Source: Sepiola atlantica (lineage: Eukaryota > Mollusca > Cephalopoda > Sepiida > Sepiolidae). From it: a stretch of 64,000 bases of DNA. The translations under genes were made by a program, and so were the position numbers. The notes beneath the pieces were generated by a model. It saw only the letters and a list, made by a program, of their open reading frames with translations. It made no database searches and was not told where the DNA came from. This document shows, one piece after another, positions 46,995-58,559 of the stretch (position 1 is its first letter; each line of letters opens with the position of its first letter). The stretch spans positions 127,463,459-127,527,458 of the forward strand of contig OY744521.1 in the NCBI GenBank assembly GCA_963556195.1, given 5' to 3'.

Positions 46995-47840
46995 CATAGG
47001 TCATCTTGCCATTTTCAACAACACCGAAAGATAAACTACTTTAATTTGAGATTGAATCCTATTTCAGTCACATAAATTATTTAGAGTGGAATAAGTTCAT
47101 ATGAAGGGGCCCCCACTCCCTTTCATATGAACCTATTAAAGCGCTCAGTGAATATTACAATTTGTATGAACTCATTTTACCAGATTCACATTTTTATTAA
47201 TTTTTTTTATGCTAAGTTTCATCGTACATGTGAAACGCTGGGATAAAAATTAGTCGCCATCTAAAAAAGTCAAAAGAGGCTAGCTAAGGAAGAACGATTT
47301 CTCTATGTTTATAAAGATGGCGACTATATTTTTCGACCTAATTTTTATTTCAGCATTTCACATCTACAATTAAACGTAGCATAACAAAAAAAAACAAAAA
47401 TCATTAAAAACCTTTAATTGTTTTTTATATACAAGAGTATTTTTATTTTAAAGTTGGGAAAAATATTGTCAGGTGAGCTTGCCATTTTCAACAGCAGTGA
47501 ACGTGAAAAGTTAAGGAACTACTTTTATTTGAAATTAAATCCTATTTCAGTTACGTAAATTATTTAAAGTGAAATAGATTTATATTAAGGGGAGGGGGGG
47601 GTCATCCCATTTTTAAAAACTTAAATCATGTTTTACTAAAAAACAAATAACAATTAAAAGTTTTTAATGTTTTTTTTGTTATGATAAGTTTCATCGTTTG
47701 GAAAAATATTGTCGGGTCAGCTTGCCATTTTCAACAACACCGAATGTGAAAAGGTAACAAACTACTTTTATTTGAGATTAATTCCTATTTCAGTCACGTA
47801 AATTATTTAGAGTGAAATAGATTTATATTAAGGCGGGAAT
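46995..47840. repeat. Three diverged direct repeats with nested palindrome
   Basis: Units at about 46995-47115, 47465-47595 and 47700-47835 share CTTGCCATTTTCAACA, TTTGAGATT(A/G)AATCC-like sequence and CCTATTTCAG(T)TACGTAAATT or close variants. A palindromic element (47209-47382) lies between the first two. Confidence 0.6.
47209..47382. mobile_element. Palindromic MITE-like element
   Basis: The left half (ATGCTAAGTTTCATCGTACA, TGTGAAACGCTGGGATAAAA, TAGTCGCCATCT) recurs as reverse complement in the right half ending ACGTAGCAT, giving a near-palindrome of about 174 bases. A related end lies near 45358-45390. Confidence 0.6.
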
Positions 47841-47964
47841 GCTCCCATTTTAAAAACTTAAACCATATTTTATTAAAAAAACAATTTAGGGTTTTTAAAA
47901 TTATATAATTCTACGCATGTAAATAGGAACACCTTCCCGCAGACAGCAAGAGAGAAGAGGGTGA

Positions 47965-48182
47965 AAAAAATATACGACCGTAGGGAGGATATTTTGCTAG
48001 TCCACTTATAATATAACGAACACTTTCTCTGTCATTCTGTCAGGATGTCTGTCTGTCCGTCCTGGGGAATTTTTGTAAACGTAATTTCAGAAATAAACAA
48101 TAAATAATTTAAGCGCCCAGGCTACGATTCGAACTCGCAACCATGACGCTGACGGCCGGACGCGATAACCTCTGCACCATTA
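47965..48182 (-). repeat. tRNA-like SINE with shared body
   Basis: The minus strand of 48118-48181 has an A-box-like TGGTGCAGAGGTTATCG and a B box (GAGTTCGAATCG) at Pol III spacing. The neighbouring body CTAGTCCACTTATAATATAA recurs at 48519-48540, next to a second tRNA-like head. Confidence 0.55.
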
Positions 48183-48289
48183 ATTTTAAATGATAAAGAT
48201 TTCGTTTTTTTTTTCAACTTCCAGTTACAAATGAATGATCGTATAACTGTTCATTAGAAATGCGTTGGGGTCTGCGTTCGCTCTCGATT

Positions 48290-48455
48290 GTGTTTTTTTT
48301 GGAGGGGGGGGGGGAAGAAATCCCCCCCCCCCCCATTTTTTTTTTTTTTTGGCGGGGAAAAAAATTAAAAATTTTCCCGCAAAAAAAAAAAAAAATTTTT
48401 TTTTTCCCTTTTCAAACAAAAAAAAGTATTCGGAGACAAATTTTTTTTTTCTTTG
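48290..48455. repeat. Homopolymer block (T, G, C, A runs)
   Basis: Successive runs of T, G, C, T and A, with a short inverted repeat (GCGGGGAAAAAAATT against AATTTTCCCGC). Base calls here may be unreliable. Open frames in this block are artefacts of composition. Confidence 0.8.
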
Positions 48456-48663
48456 TCTCACCACCCAAGAACGCGGCAGCCTAGCAAAAATAGACGACCG
48501 TTAGGGAGTCTATTTTCGCTAGTCCACTTATAATATAATGGGTACTTTCTCTGTGGTTGTGTGTGTCTGTCCATCAGAATTTTTGTAAACGAATATCTTA
48601 ACTTCTTTTAGAAATGGAAAATATTGCATTAATACTAAATAAATTCTCAAAAAAGAAATTGGA

Positions 48664-48736
48664 CGCCATGACTGAAAATCAAAAACAAAACTTTGAGAGC
48701 TTCAGTCTGACGTTCTACCAATTGAGCTATTTGCAC
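48664..48736 (-). repeat. tRNA-Phe-like pseudogene or SINE head
   Basis: The minus strand starts GTGCAAATAGCTCAATTGG, close to the tRNA-Phe 5' end and A box. It has an anticodon loop CTGAAGC with GAA in anticodon position and a stem pairing at four of five positions. The T arm is degraded (TTTTGATTTTC) and the acceptor ends do not pair, so it is not a working tRNA gene. Confidence 0.6.
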
Positions 48737-50898
48737 TTTCTTAAAACATTAATTTAACAAAATAATTATAGCTTTGGCATGACTTCATAGATTTATGATT
48801 TACATCATGTTTCAAAACATGAATTCAAACATTAACGATAATAAAAAAAATATAAGTAACATTCTCAATAGTGTAGGAAATTTATTTTAATAGCCCAAAA
48901 CAATTTATTTAGCTTTAACTATGTACTGTATGTATTTTTTTTTTCACAATTATATAATTCTAGACAAGTAAACAGAACCCCCCCCCCCTCGCAGACAGCG
49001 AGAGAGAAGGGGGTGACGCGGTACTGTCTTTTATATAAACGAATATTGCAACAGAAAATCAGATGCAACTGTTAACAAGAAAGCTAATGGTGTGCATAAA
49101 AATTATTTATAAATGTGTTTTCTCGGGGGAGCAGCAGTAACCCCCCCCCCCCCACTATACATTGACATTTATTTTACTACTGATTTGAATGAGATTCAAA
49201 CCATCGTTAAATCACACAAGATTTTACTGATTCTTAAAATTTGAATAAATGTCTATTATCTAATGGGGACAAAACACCACAGAAATTAACACACTTCTTC
49301 TCAGCCACAAAATGCAGCTGTGCAAGTTCTATTTTAACTCAATTTGTCCCCATAGCAGTATTTTAGAAAATTTGGAATTCTAAACTATTTCACCTATTAA
49401 AAATAGTCAATCCAATGCAAAAGAGTTCAAGCTAATGAGCCTCTTCCTCAAGATTTGATAAAAGAGGAAAAGGGGTTTCGTTTACATAAAATAGCACTGC
49501 AAACACATTTCAAACGACAAAAGAAAAACAAAAAGCAAAATAAAGCCAAAAAAAAAAATGGGATGCAAAATAATTATTTTTTTGTTTTGTTTAATTGGTT
49601 CGTTGGGTATGAAGTGTTGCGTGGTTGTTTGCATTGTTTCAGTGAATCTGATTGGCTGATCAGTTTTTTGAGTAAAATAAATCACACCAATGAAATAAAT
49701 CCTAAAATGACTTGAGTCAACACTTATTTATCAAATTGAAATATAATCCAGGCTTTGTGTTTCAATTTTAAAACTTTGCAAAACTTGAATAAACAAATCA
49801 TGCATTTTAAAACAAAGGTGGGGATAATAAATTTCTTTCTGGCAGCAACCCCAAAAAATTAGAATAAAAAAAAAATAAAAAATTGGAAAAGTATTAGAAA
49901 AATTATTTTCTCATGAGGATTTTCACAACCAAAAAAAGATTTTGGAAATCTCTCTTGCACTGATTGACTTCGAACAAGATAGGGCATACAATTTTTGTCA
50001 TAAATAAAGAAATCTACAAATTTCTTGAATAACCAAATAATTTTGATACAAAAAAATTTTATTAGGAGTTTTATCCCAAAAATGCTTTCAATTAAATGAG
50101 AGAGAGAGAAAGAGAGAGAGACAGAGAAAGAGAGAATCAATATGGTCTTTGACCAAGGATGACTATGGATCATACATGGAGGTAAGAACATTTTTTTGTG
50201 AGTGAGAAAGAGCGGGTTTAGTATGAATAAAAAGCATAAAGATTCAATCCTGTTGCGATTTATAAAAGAGAGTGAGAGGTATAGAGATAAAGAGTAACCT
50301 GTTAATAGTTTTAGTCAATTAAAGAATCAAGACCCCCCCCCCCCCCCCCCAAAAAAAAACCAACAAAAAACAACATAATTTTTAAGTGGAATGGTTTTCT
50401 TAGTTTATTTTTCGACTGTAAAATGATTTGGTTTCCATTTTTGGACAATTTGAAACTGATAGAAATGAGACCGACTATTTTGGAATAAAAAACATTGACG
50501 AGAGATATTTTGTTTTAAGGAAGAGAAAGAAAAAAGAAAAATGTTTTTACATTTTCTGTCCTCATGATGGTGAGTGATGATGTGGGGAGGGGGAAAAACC
50601 ATGACAGACAAGGATGGAGGGGTAGCAGAACCCTTCTTTCCAATCAGGTAAAAAAACTAAGATCTGATGAAAGCAATCTATTCAAGAAAATTTTGTTCCT
50701 GTGCTTTTTAGAAAAGGATAAAGCAGAGGATGAAGTAGAAGGGGAAGCATTGTTGCAATGATGGCGGTGGTAGTGGAATCAGTAGCGGCAACAAAAAAAG
50801 GAGAGGGGTAGCGGCGGCAGCAAAAAAAAAAAGAAAAGAAAAAAGAAAAACAACAACTGCTGTTGGTAGAAGTGAGTGCACAAAAGAGTCTCCCTTAC

Positions 50899-50991
50899 AC
50901 TCGTTCGCTTCCAGACTGCATTTTGGTGGGAGTTTGCATCAGCTTCCGAGGCGTGACCACTGGAATTTCTCCCCCCAAATGACTCCAAAGC
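50899..50991 (-). CDS. MIB1: Mib1, candidate cassette exon
   Basis: A 93-base phase 0-0 open segment in the intron between two ankyrin exons. It reads ALESFGGRNSSGHASEADAN then SHQNAVWKRTS. The acceptor is TATATTTTAG and the donor is GTAAGG, both good. Spliced between VGK (58431) and LLMGLG (43981) it gives NAVWKRTS before LLMGLG. Vertebrate Mib1 has a short insert containing a Trp at this very position, while skipping would give a direct VGK-LLMGLG junction, as I recall for insects. Phase, length and position all fit; that it is alternatively spliced is inference. Confidence 0.65.
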
Positions 50992-51289
50992 CTAAAATAT
51001 AAGAAACGGTGCTCATTTTTTTTTGTTTTTTTTTTTGTTTAACCTTACGAATAAATGTTTTTAAAATAACAAAACAACAAATTATTTGGAGTCTTCTCTT
51101 TCTTTAGCGGGAGAGTGAATTGGATTTGGTCAATTAAGAATTTTAAGATTTTGAACAAGAAAACAAAATGAAATTTAAACAGTGGATCTTGTTTTTAATG
51201 AAATTGTCTACAAGAGGAAAAGATGAAGAGGGACATTGCAATTTGTTCAGAGAACCAATGGAGACTCTAAAGTTAAAAAAAAAAGAAAA

Positions 51290-51550
51290 AGTACAGTGGT
51301 CGACCATAGTCGAAGGCGACCCAAAGGCTCCATTTTCATTAGCTACTAAACTGAGAAGTAGGGGATGGGGCCACTCCTTTCCCAGGATTACTCCACTTAC
51401 TCTTTATCCTCACCTTATAATGCTGAGTGTTTAGCAAAGGGGCATCAAGTACCATTCTTTAATTTTTTGGTATGACTCGACCGAGGATTGAACTCTGGTC
51501 TCTCGACACATGAGCAAACACTCTTATCATTATACCAAATGGGTCAGTTC
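51290..51550 (-). repeat. tRNA-derived SINE
   Basis: The minus-strand head at about 51550-51470 has TTTGGTATAATGATAAGAG (A-box region) and CAGAGTTCAATCCTCGG (B box). The body includes GGAGTGGCCCCATCCCCTAC and ends with CTATGGTCGACCACTGTAC followed by a T-rich tail. The 88-codon frame across it on the plus strand is not a gene. Confidence 0.7.
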
Positions 51551-51750
51551 AAAGTATTTGACGCCAAATTGGGAATGGCTGCTAAAATTAATCTCATTCT
51601 CTTTTATTGACTTAAGCAACAACAATTTGACAAGAGACAAAAGGTGTAGGAGAGAAAAGGTATTAACTTTTGTCAGAAAGTGACCTTTTTTCACTTTGGG
51701 TTTTTATATTCCGGTCATTAAAAAATAATTTAAGCATGAAATGAAGAGGA

Positions 51751-52100
51751 ATGGATTGAGAGTACATCAATAATCTCCTCAATCTTGGCAACATCAGCTA
51801 TAATGTTGAAACAAACTAAAAGGGCAAGCAAAAAAACAAACACATTTTTCTTTTTATATTTTATCTGAAGAAAATTGGAATAAAAATTATTCTTTATTTC
51901 TTTGAAAATTGGCAGGAAAATGTAAAATATTTTCTAAGAAAATCTAGCGGAATAAAACAAAGTGATAAAGTAATACGAGTTTATAAATTGCCTCATTTAT
52001 GGGGGACGGCAGCTCAAAACCAACGATTGAGTGATTATATATATACTAGCTATACATACCCGGCATTTACCCGAGTGTTTTTTAACTTTCATATTTGTTT
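51751..52100 (+). repeat. Direct repeat, copy 1 of a pair 5.7 kb apart
   Basis: Shares with 57434-57760 an ordered series of blocks: ATGGATTGAGAGTACAT, TATTTTATCTGAAGAAAATT, GTGATAAAGTAATACGAGTT, AAATTGCCTCATTTATGG and ACTAGCT. Confidence 0.75.
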
Positions 52101-52921
52101 CATTCTTTGTCCGTTTTGATTTTAAAAAAAATTTAAATAAGATTTTGACAATTTAATTATTTCAATATCATTTGATTATAGAATTATTTATTGAACCTAA
52201 TTATAAAACTATAAGTGATTATGCTAAAGTAATGTGTTAATGTTTCTTTCTAAAATTATTGGATAGCTTCTAAAACTTTTAATACTAATTATTTTATACA
52301 AAATTTTTCTGATGGCTTTTACATGTCTGAAGAAAATATAAATCATACCAAAACATCATATGAAGTGAAAAAGCAATATTTTCTAATCATTAAACACCCT
52401 ACATATTCATGTAAATAAAGAACCATGACAAGAGATTTAATGCAAAGTTTACCATTTCAACGATGAACGACAACAGATAATTTGGTATGACATGTCCAAA
52501 TCTGGAAGTGATCAACCATTTCTTTCCTCCTGGGACAACAATAAAGAGTTCTAAATATGCAGAATTTTTGTGGGAGAAATAAATATGTATATTCATCAGA
52601 GCTGTATTTTTATGCATGACAACGGTGGTCTATACAACCAGTTGAAGGACAATTAGAATGTTGGCTCCATAAAGTGAAGACATTAACCAAGTCTTATGTT
52701 TCTCTAGAATAAAGAAGAACAATTTGAATTTTCAATAATTCTCATCGATAGCTTCTATCCTACAAAAATCAATATTTTATCCTAATTCTTCAGTTTTTGT
52801 TCTAGAAATTAGCACTGTTATTTGCAAAAAATAAATTGCATTTCTATTCAACTTTGTTAAAAAATTTGTACCCCTCCCCCCTACAGAATATTTGATACTG
52901 GTGGCATATTTTCAATAATGA

Positions 52922-53105
52922 CCATCATATTTGGTTTTAATGTCCATTTTACATGCTGGCATGTATAGGAGGAATTTTTATAGGCCGGATGGCCTTCTTG
53001 ATGCCAACCCAGTGAAGTGATGGAAACCAGCGTTTTTATCGAGACACCATGTCTAGATGAGATTGCCCACTCAGGCTAAAGAGGGCTCAACCTGCCCTTA
53101 TTATA
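52922..53105 (-). repeat. SINE sharing the LINE 3' tail
   Basis: On the minus strand it runs GGCAGGTTGAGCCCTCTTTA, GCATCAAGAAGGCCATCCGG, then CATGCCAGCATGTAAAATGG and ACATTAAAACC. The last block is nearly that of the GATGAT-tailed LINE family in this window. Elements of this kind are abundant in cephalopod genomes in my recollection. Confidence 0.65.
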
Positions 53106-55129
53106 TATACATATTCTGAAAAGTTAGTATGTAGTTGATAATAGAACAATAGAAGCAGCACTTAAAACATAAATGCAAAAACCAATGCATTTCAATTTCT
53201 TCGTAAATAGCTATTTTAATATTTTGTAATTAGTTGAAAAAAAAAAAAAATGATTTTGTTTGTTACCCTTTGAAAAATTAAACTTATATAATTTTCAAAC
53301 AATTTGGATCCATTAATAATTAACTTTAACAATTTAATTTAAAAGTATATAATAACATTTTTAAAAAAATCAGCTAACTTTAAATAAAAAATAAAGGTAA
53401 ACAAACTGTACTATGCAAGAATTGATTTACGAAGGCCAGGCTAACAGTTTTTTTTTTTTTATTACTTGGATTTCATCTAATATATAAAATTATCTTCTTA
53501 GATTTTCAGAGTTAGTCATAGAAAGCAATTAATCTTATGAATCAATATTTGATTCTGACTACCTCACTTTTGTTTTTTTTTCAATAAAAAAAATGTATTT
53601 CACTTCAGTTTTTTTCCGGTTCACAACTTTTAACATGAAGACATTTTTCACTAATCACTTTCATAGCTTCAACAGCTTATGTTCTTAATAATTTTTTTCT
53701 TCTACATTCCTCTATCTATGACAACTTTTTAACAAACAATTACATATGTTTACACGATTTGTTGAAATCATTTGTATATCACAGTAGTAGGTACAAAAAA
53801 AATGATTTTATTACATTGTCTTTTACTGTGGTCTACATGCAATTATATAAACTGCCTTTTGGTCTCATCTGTGGACTTATCCCTTATTACGGTAAGTAGA
53901 GATTTAAACTAAAAACTCAGACCCAATCCATCGTCTGCAATCACTATGGTGTTAGTTTAACCATCCACCCGACACAAACCATTAACCTTTGTCCTCGAGG
54001 GGCTTTTGGGCCTTGATGAGCTGTGAATCGTTAGTAAAAAAAAAAAATTACTCAGATTTTTTCAATCCTGAAACAGCGATTATTTATGTTTACATTTTCA
54101 AGACTTAAAAAAAAAGTACAATTATTATTTTAGTTCTTTCAATTATAATTAACCTCATGCCTCAATGAACAAAACAAAATTGATACTTAAGACTCCCGTG
54201 CAACACCGGATAGGAATAACTTGTAAATCATAAACCGAACAAGTGCATTGTTGCATGTGTTTTGAGGAGGGAGATGGAGGTGATGAAGTTAATAACATTT
54301 ATCTTTAAACGAAGGGGAAATAATGCAGTCAATGGTTGTAGTTATGTTTATTTCTGGTTAACTACTGCAGGCACAGCGATTTTGCTTGCTACTACCACTC
54401 TCCCTATTTCTACAAGTCTGGACTGTTGTAGTAATAAGGGGAAGTGATAGTAATAATGGTGGTGTAGCAAATAAAATGCCATCTTACTACTATTACTACT
54501 ATTGCCCCCATGAATGGTGGTTGTTGCTCCCCCTTTTTACTTGTGTTACCACCAGCAAATAGTCTTCTTGAGAGCTATTTTCTTTCAAGTTTTCAGGCCT
54601 CAAAAATCACCACCATCATCACTTTAAATCTCTATATTTATTCAATTTTGTGACTATTTCTGGTGTCTTTTTGTGTGTGACTGTTTCTTCCTTATACATA
54701 ACTTATACATTTTCATACTTTACTATTTATCATATATTCATTGCAATAAAAAATGCAATAGCGTTCAGTACAAAAATAATATTTTACAGATCCTATTTAA
54801 AAAAAAATAATTAGAAAATTAAATCCACCAATATGTACTTCAAGTCAGTAATTTTAATGTTTTGTTAAGAGTTGAAAAAAAAAGAAGAAAGAAGATTACC
54901 TTGTGATCATTCGAATTGGAAACCTTTAAATTTTTGAATAGAAAGTCATATAGCCTGGCTTCAAAATTCTCAGCAAATCCTCATGTATTGAAAGTTTTGG
55001 AAGCTATTTATATCCAATAATCTTATAAATTCTAAATTTTTAGAAGCGGTCTCTCTGCAGCTTCTGTTGCTTAGAGACTCTGGACTGCTAAATACCAGTT
55101 AAGGATCTGTTTTCCACAATTAGTCTGGC

Positions 55130-55385
55130 GGGAACTGGGCCATTTTGGTGGCTTTTTATCTGTCTGACAGATATTGGTCCTAGGTAATCCTAGGAGGTCC
55201 ACCTTTCCAAGCCTAGCCTTCCCCCTTTGAGGAGGAGTTAGTTTATTGCTAACTGCAGAGGCGCCCCGACCAGAAAATGCTGACGGGGCTTCCCAGGCAA
55301 TTTTTAATAGGCCAGAGTGCCCCTTCTTTAGGAGCGCTAGCTTGATTCCCCCCACCTTACAGTGGTGGGAAGGAAGTAAATAAAT
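55130..55385 (+). repeat. Copy of the 6100-6455 repeat
   Basis: Contains CTAGGAGGTCCACCTTTCC, GGAGTTAGTTTATTGCTAAC, AGAGGCGCC and GGCTTCCCAGGCAATTTTTA in the same order as at 6240-6360. It ends GGTGGGAAGGAAGTAAATAA, equal to the right inverted end of that family. Confidence 0.75.
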
Positions 55386-55910
55386 AAATAATATAACATT
55401 ACACAAACAAAATTATTTATGGCTTTATAGCAATTTTGTTCAATTAATAATTTAATGACCCACTGATACCAGAACAATTATATTTTACTTTCAAAATCGT
55501 AGGTTAAAAAAGCAAAGTATAACTAAAAACCTCCGAGCAACACCCGGGGAGCTAAAGTCAGTCTGTTCATTGTTTTGGTTATCATCGATAGCTTTCATCC
55601 TGCAAAATCAATGTTTGATTATGGTTCTTCAGTTTTTTTGTGCAACGTTTGTACATCTTAGCAAGAAATAAAAATGTAATTCGAATTAATACGGTTGAGA
55701 AATTATTTTATACTAGCAGCAGAATAATTTTCAAAATGATGCCATCTTAAGAGAGAGAAGCAATTCTGTATTCGTTGAATATAGAGTTACGCCCCTTTGT
55801 CTTGTCTACTTCTCACTTCTTCTAAAAAGAATGCAAAATCTTTTACATTTTAGTAAATTAATTAATGAAAATTAGAATAATACCGGGTAATGCTGGGTAG
55901 AGACAGCTAG

Positions 55911-57647
55911 TTTAATCTAAATTGTTACACATATACACACAGCATTGAACAAGAAAAAAATGAAAACCAGTAACCCTTTTTGATTATTGCCACACATTTT
56001 ACTGAAACTTTAATGGCTTTGACAAAGGAAGAATTTATTTTTTTGTTCTCTTGATTATTGTTGCCAAATTTTTCTTAGTTATAAAGGAATTTTCTTTTCC
56101 TTGATTTGATATCCTAATTTGCAAATAAGCAGTTGTCCATATTCGATTAAGGTCAAATTATAGCATTCAATGATTGTGGATTGTCACGTTGCGATATTGC
56201 AAAGAAATTGAATCGGTATTATTCAGCAATTAATGTTCTCTAAAAAAATTATCATCACAAAAGAAAAAAAACACTGTCAGACGTTTTTTTTTATGATCAT
56301 CTGACTAAACCATGCCAAGTTCGAGTTCTTTTAGGGCTACTACACCACTTCCACTAATACCCTTGAGGTTTCATTTTATGAGGGAAATGGAACTTCCAAA
56401 ATGCCATATAAGACGTTGAATCATCCAAAAGTAGACGATAACTAAAGGCATTTGGTTGAGCATAGAAGTTGACCATATTGGAACAAAAAAAAAAAAAAAA
56501 AAAAGAATCCTTTTGTTGTCAGTTAAACTTTCTACACAAGCTGCAGGATGAACGAAAATATTAAAGATAAAAAGATTTTGTGGCATTAAACGGCAAAATA
56601 AGTTTCCTTGTTCCCAGCAGTAGACAACATTTTGATGATGCAATGAAAATGTTGTTAAATAATCTTCTGACCAATAGATTCAGAAAGTTCTATGCAAAGG
56701 CGACAAAATAAATGCTGCAAAGCTGCAAAAACGAAAATTGAAGGAAACATTTGCAGTTTTACAGAATAAAACAAATCTAAAATATATTTTGGAATTTTTG
56801 AGATGAGGATTGATAATTTTTCTTATTTGGATTAAGATTTTTACCAGGTCATGTCTGACTGAACGAGCACATCCTACCCCCTGTGGATTCAATAAATGGG
56901 TTCAGGTCAAAATTAGTATAGATTCCAGAGTACAACAAGATGCACCCAAAGAAGATCAGAGGTTATATCAACTGAAACGTGAGAATAACATCCAAGATGA
57001 GAACAGTAGTCCAAATAATTCAAATCTAAAATATTTGATAATTCTATGAAATGAATTATTGCAGTAGATTTGCAATCATGCCTTAGGGTTTTCAGTCGAG
57101 ATCTCTGACTGGCAAGAAACCAAATTATTCTCATTGTGTCAGTAAATCCAAAATTGGTGTCAGTCATTTTTGAATGAAGAATTCCATTTGAAGATCGATT
57201 GCATAAAGTTTTGGAAATGGGAGAAAAACAGGAATGTTCGAAAACAAGAAATTGATGAAAGGATTATTCCAACTTTTAAATAGGAATGTCAGGTGTAGTG
57301 CTAAGTTGATCTTTGACACATTTGTCTAACATTACATTGATTTCAGCAGGGAGGTAGATTTAAAAGGATCCAAGATTAAAGAGAATAGCCATGAAAGGAT
57401 TGAAAATCTCCACATGGGGCTGTGATCTAATCAATGGATTGAGAGTACATTTTTCTTTTTATATTTTATCTGAAGAAAATTGGAATCAAAATTATTCTTT
57501 ATTTCTTTGTCTTGTTTGAAAATTGGCAGAAAAATGTAAAAAAATTTCTAAGAAAATCTAACAGAATAAAACGAAGTGATAAAGTAATACGAGTTTATAA
57601 ATTGCCTCATTTATGGTGAATGGCAGCTCAAAACCAGCAATAGAGTG

Positions 57648-57703
<56 letters not shown>

Positions 57704-58430
57704 CACACTAGCTGTACCTACTGTTTTTTTTACTTTAATATTTGTTTCGTTTTCTTTTCGTTTTAAAATAGGAGACCCGATTTTATCAGATGTTATCAGG
57801 GTCTGAACATAATTATAACAACTAGCATATTTTTATAGTCATATTAAGCTATAAAGCAAATCAATTTTAAACTGAGTAAATAATAATTTAAACTTATTTT
57901 TAAATGCAGAAAAGTATTTGTGAACTTTAAAAGACAAAATCTTTAAATTATCTTTGATTTAATGTCAATGTTTTTATTTCATAAATTGATTGAATCAAAT
58001 TGAATATTGAAATTAAAAGTTGTCCTCCGCCATTCCCAACTACAATTTGTATAATTTTTGTACAATCGATTAAGCACCAAATTGTCAAGTCAGACATTTA
58101 AAAACAAGTTGTGTGTGAAAATAGTTTGTTGTTGTAAGTTTTAATTCAAAATGAACCACCCTGGAGCTGATATTTCTAGAATTCTTCACTAACCTCTAAA
58201 ATATTTATTTCAGAGTGAAATCTTGAAAATTCTTTTTAATGTCTGCAATATCGTAAGCCACGGAAACTGATGATGCTGCTGCTGATGAAATAAATAAAAA
58301 GAGGAGGGGGGAGAGTATAGAAGTGCAAGAGAAATTAATCAGAAAGATGTGGAGGGAGTGAGAGAGAGATTTATATTAAGTCCCTTGGTCCATTTGCAAT
58401 GTAAAAGTGTAGTATGAAAGTTCCGCTCAC
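55911..58430 (-). other. Mib1 intron, part nearest the ankyrin exon
   Basis: Contains a repeat at about 56940-57020 that matches 25650-25720 (CTGAAACGTGAGAATAA), direct repeat copy 2 (57434-57760), a (TA)n microsatellite at 57647-57700 and AT-rich filler. No exon is recognised. Confidence 0.6.
57434..57760 (+). repeat. Direct repeat, copy 2
   Basis: Second copy of the block at 51751-52100, lacking about 70 bases near its start and carrying a longer TA run before CTAGCT. Confidence 0.75.
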
Positions 58431-58559
58431 CTTGCCAACGTCTTGCATATCTTGCAATTGTCGTAACTGGGATAGGGTGTGGTGTCGTAATGCTTCATGC
58501 AAAGGAGTGTCTCCGTCCTTGTCAGGGATGTTCAAGTTGCATTTTTCGCGAACAAGAAG
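58431..58559 (-). CDS. MIB1: Mib1, ankyrin-repeat exon (5'-most in window)
   Basis: Mib1 is a cytoplasmic RING-type E3 ubiquitin ligase. It ubiquitinates Delta and Jagged intracellular tails so that ligand endocytosis can activate Notch in the neighbouring cell. This 129-base phase 0-0 exon reads [40 protein letters not shown] and VGK. It is an ankyrin repeat with the [20 protein letters not shown] signature of Mib1. The acceptor is CCTTTGTAG and the donor is GTGAGC. The N-terminal MIB/HERC2, ZZ and earlier ankyrin exons lie beyond the window or were not found between here and 64000. Confidence 0.95.

Larger units (their letters stand above)
44163..50898 (-). other. Mib1 intron, part between last ankyrin exon and cassette exon
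   Basis: Repeat-rich; the main elements are listed separately (LINE copy E, foldback relatives, tRNA-like SINE heads, homopolymer block). Other parts are AT-rich. Purine-rich patches with GA repeats occur near 50097-50137. A run of 18 C bases at 50333-50350 is followed by A bases. Confidence 0.6.
52046..55910. mobile_element. Segment with inverted CTAGCT...CCCGG ends
   Basis: The left end CTAGCTATACATACCCGGCA (52046) is matched by the inverted right end, reading CTAGCTGTCTCTACCCAGCA (from 55910). Either these are the ends of one element of about 3.9 kb or two oppositely oriented fragments. Similar ends occur near 41281-41300 and 57708. The interior is AT-rich, without transposase, and includes a SINE (52922) and a copy of the 6100 repeat (55130). 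The 61-codon frame at 54262-54447 has no recognisable domain. Confidence 0.4.

Noticed and set aside
48225..48504. Three frames of 74-79 codons on both strands
   Set aside because: They consist of homopolymer translations (F, K, P, G runs).
48664..48736. Functional tRNA-Phe gene
   Set aside because: The A box and anticodon arm match, but the T arm is degenerate and the two acceptor strands do not pair, so it is a pseudogene or SINE head.
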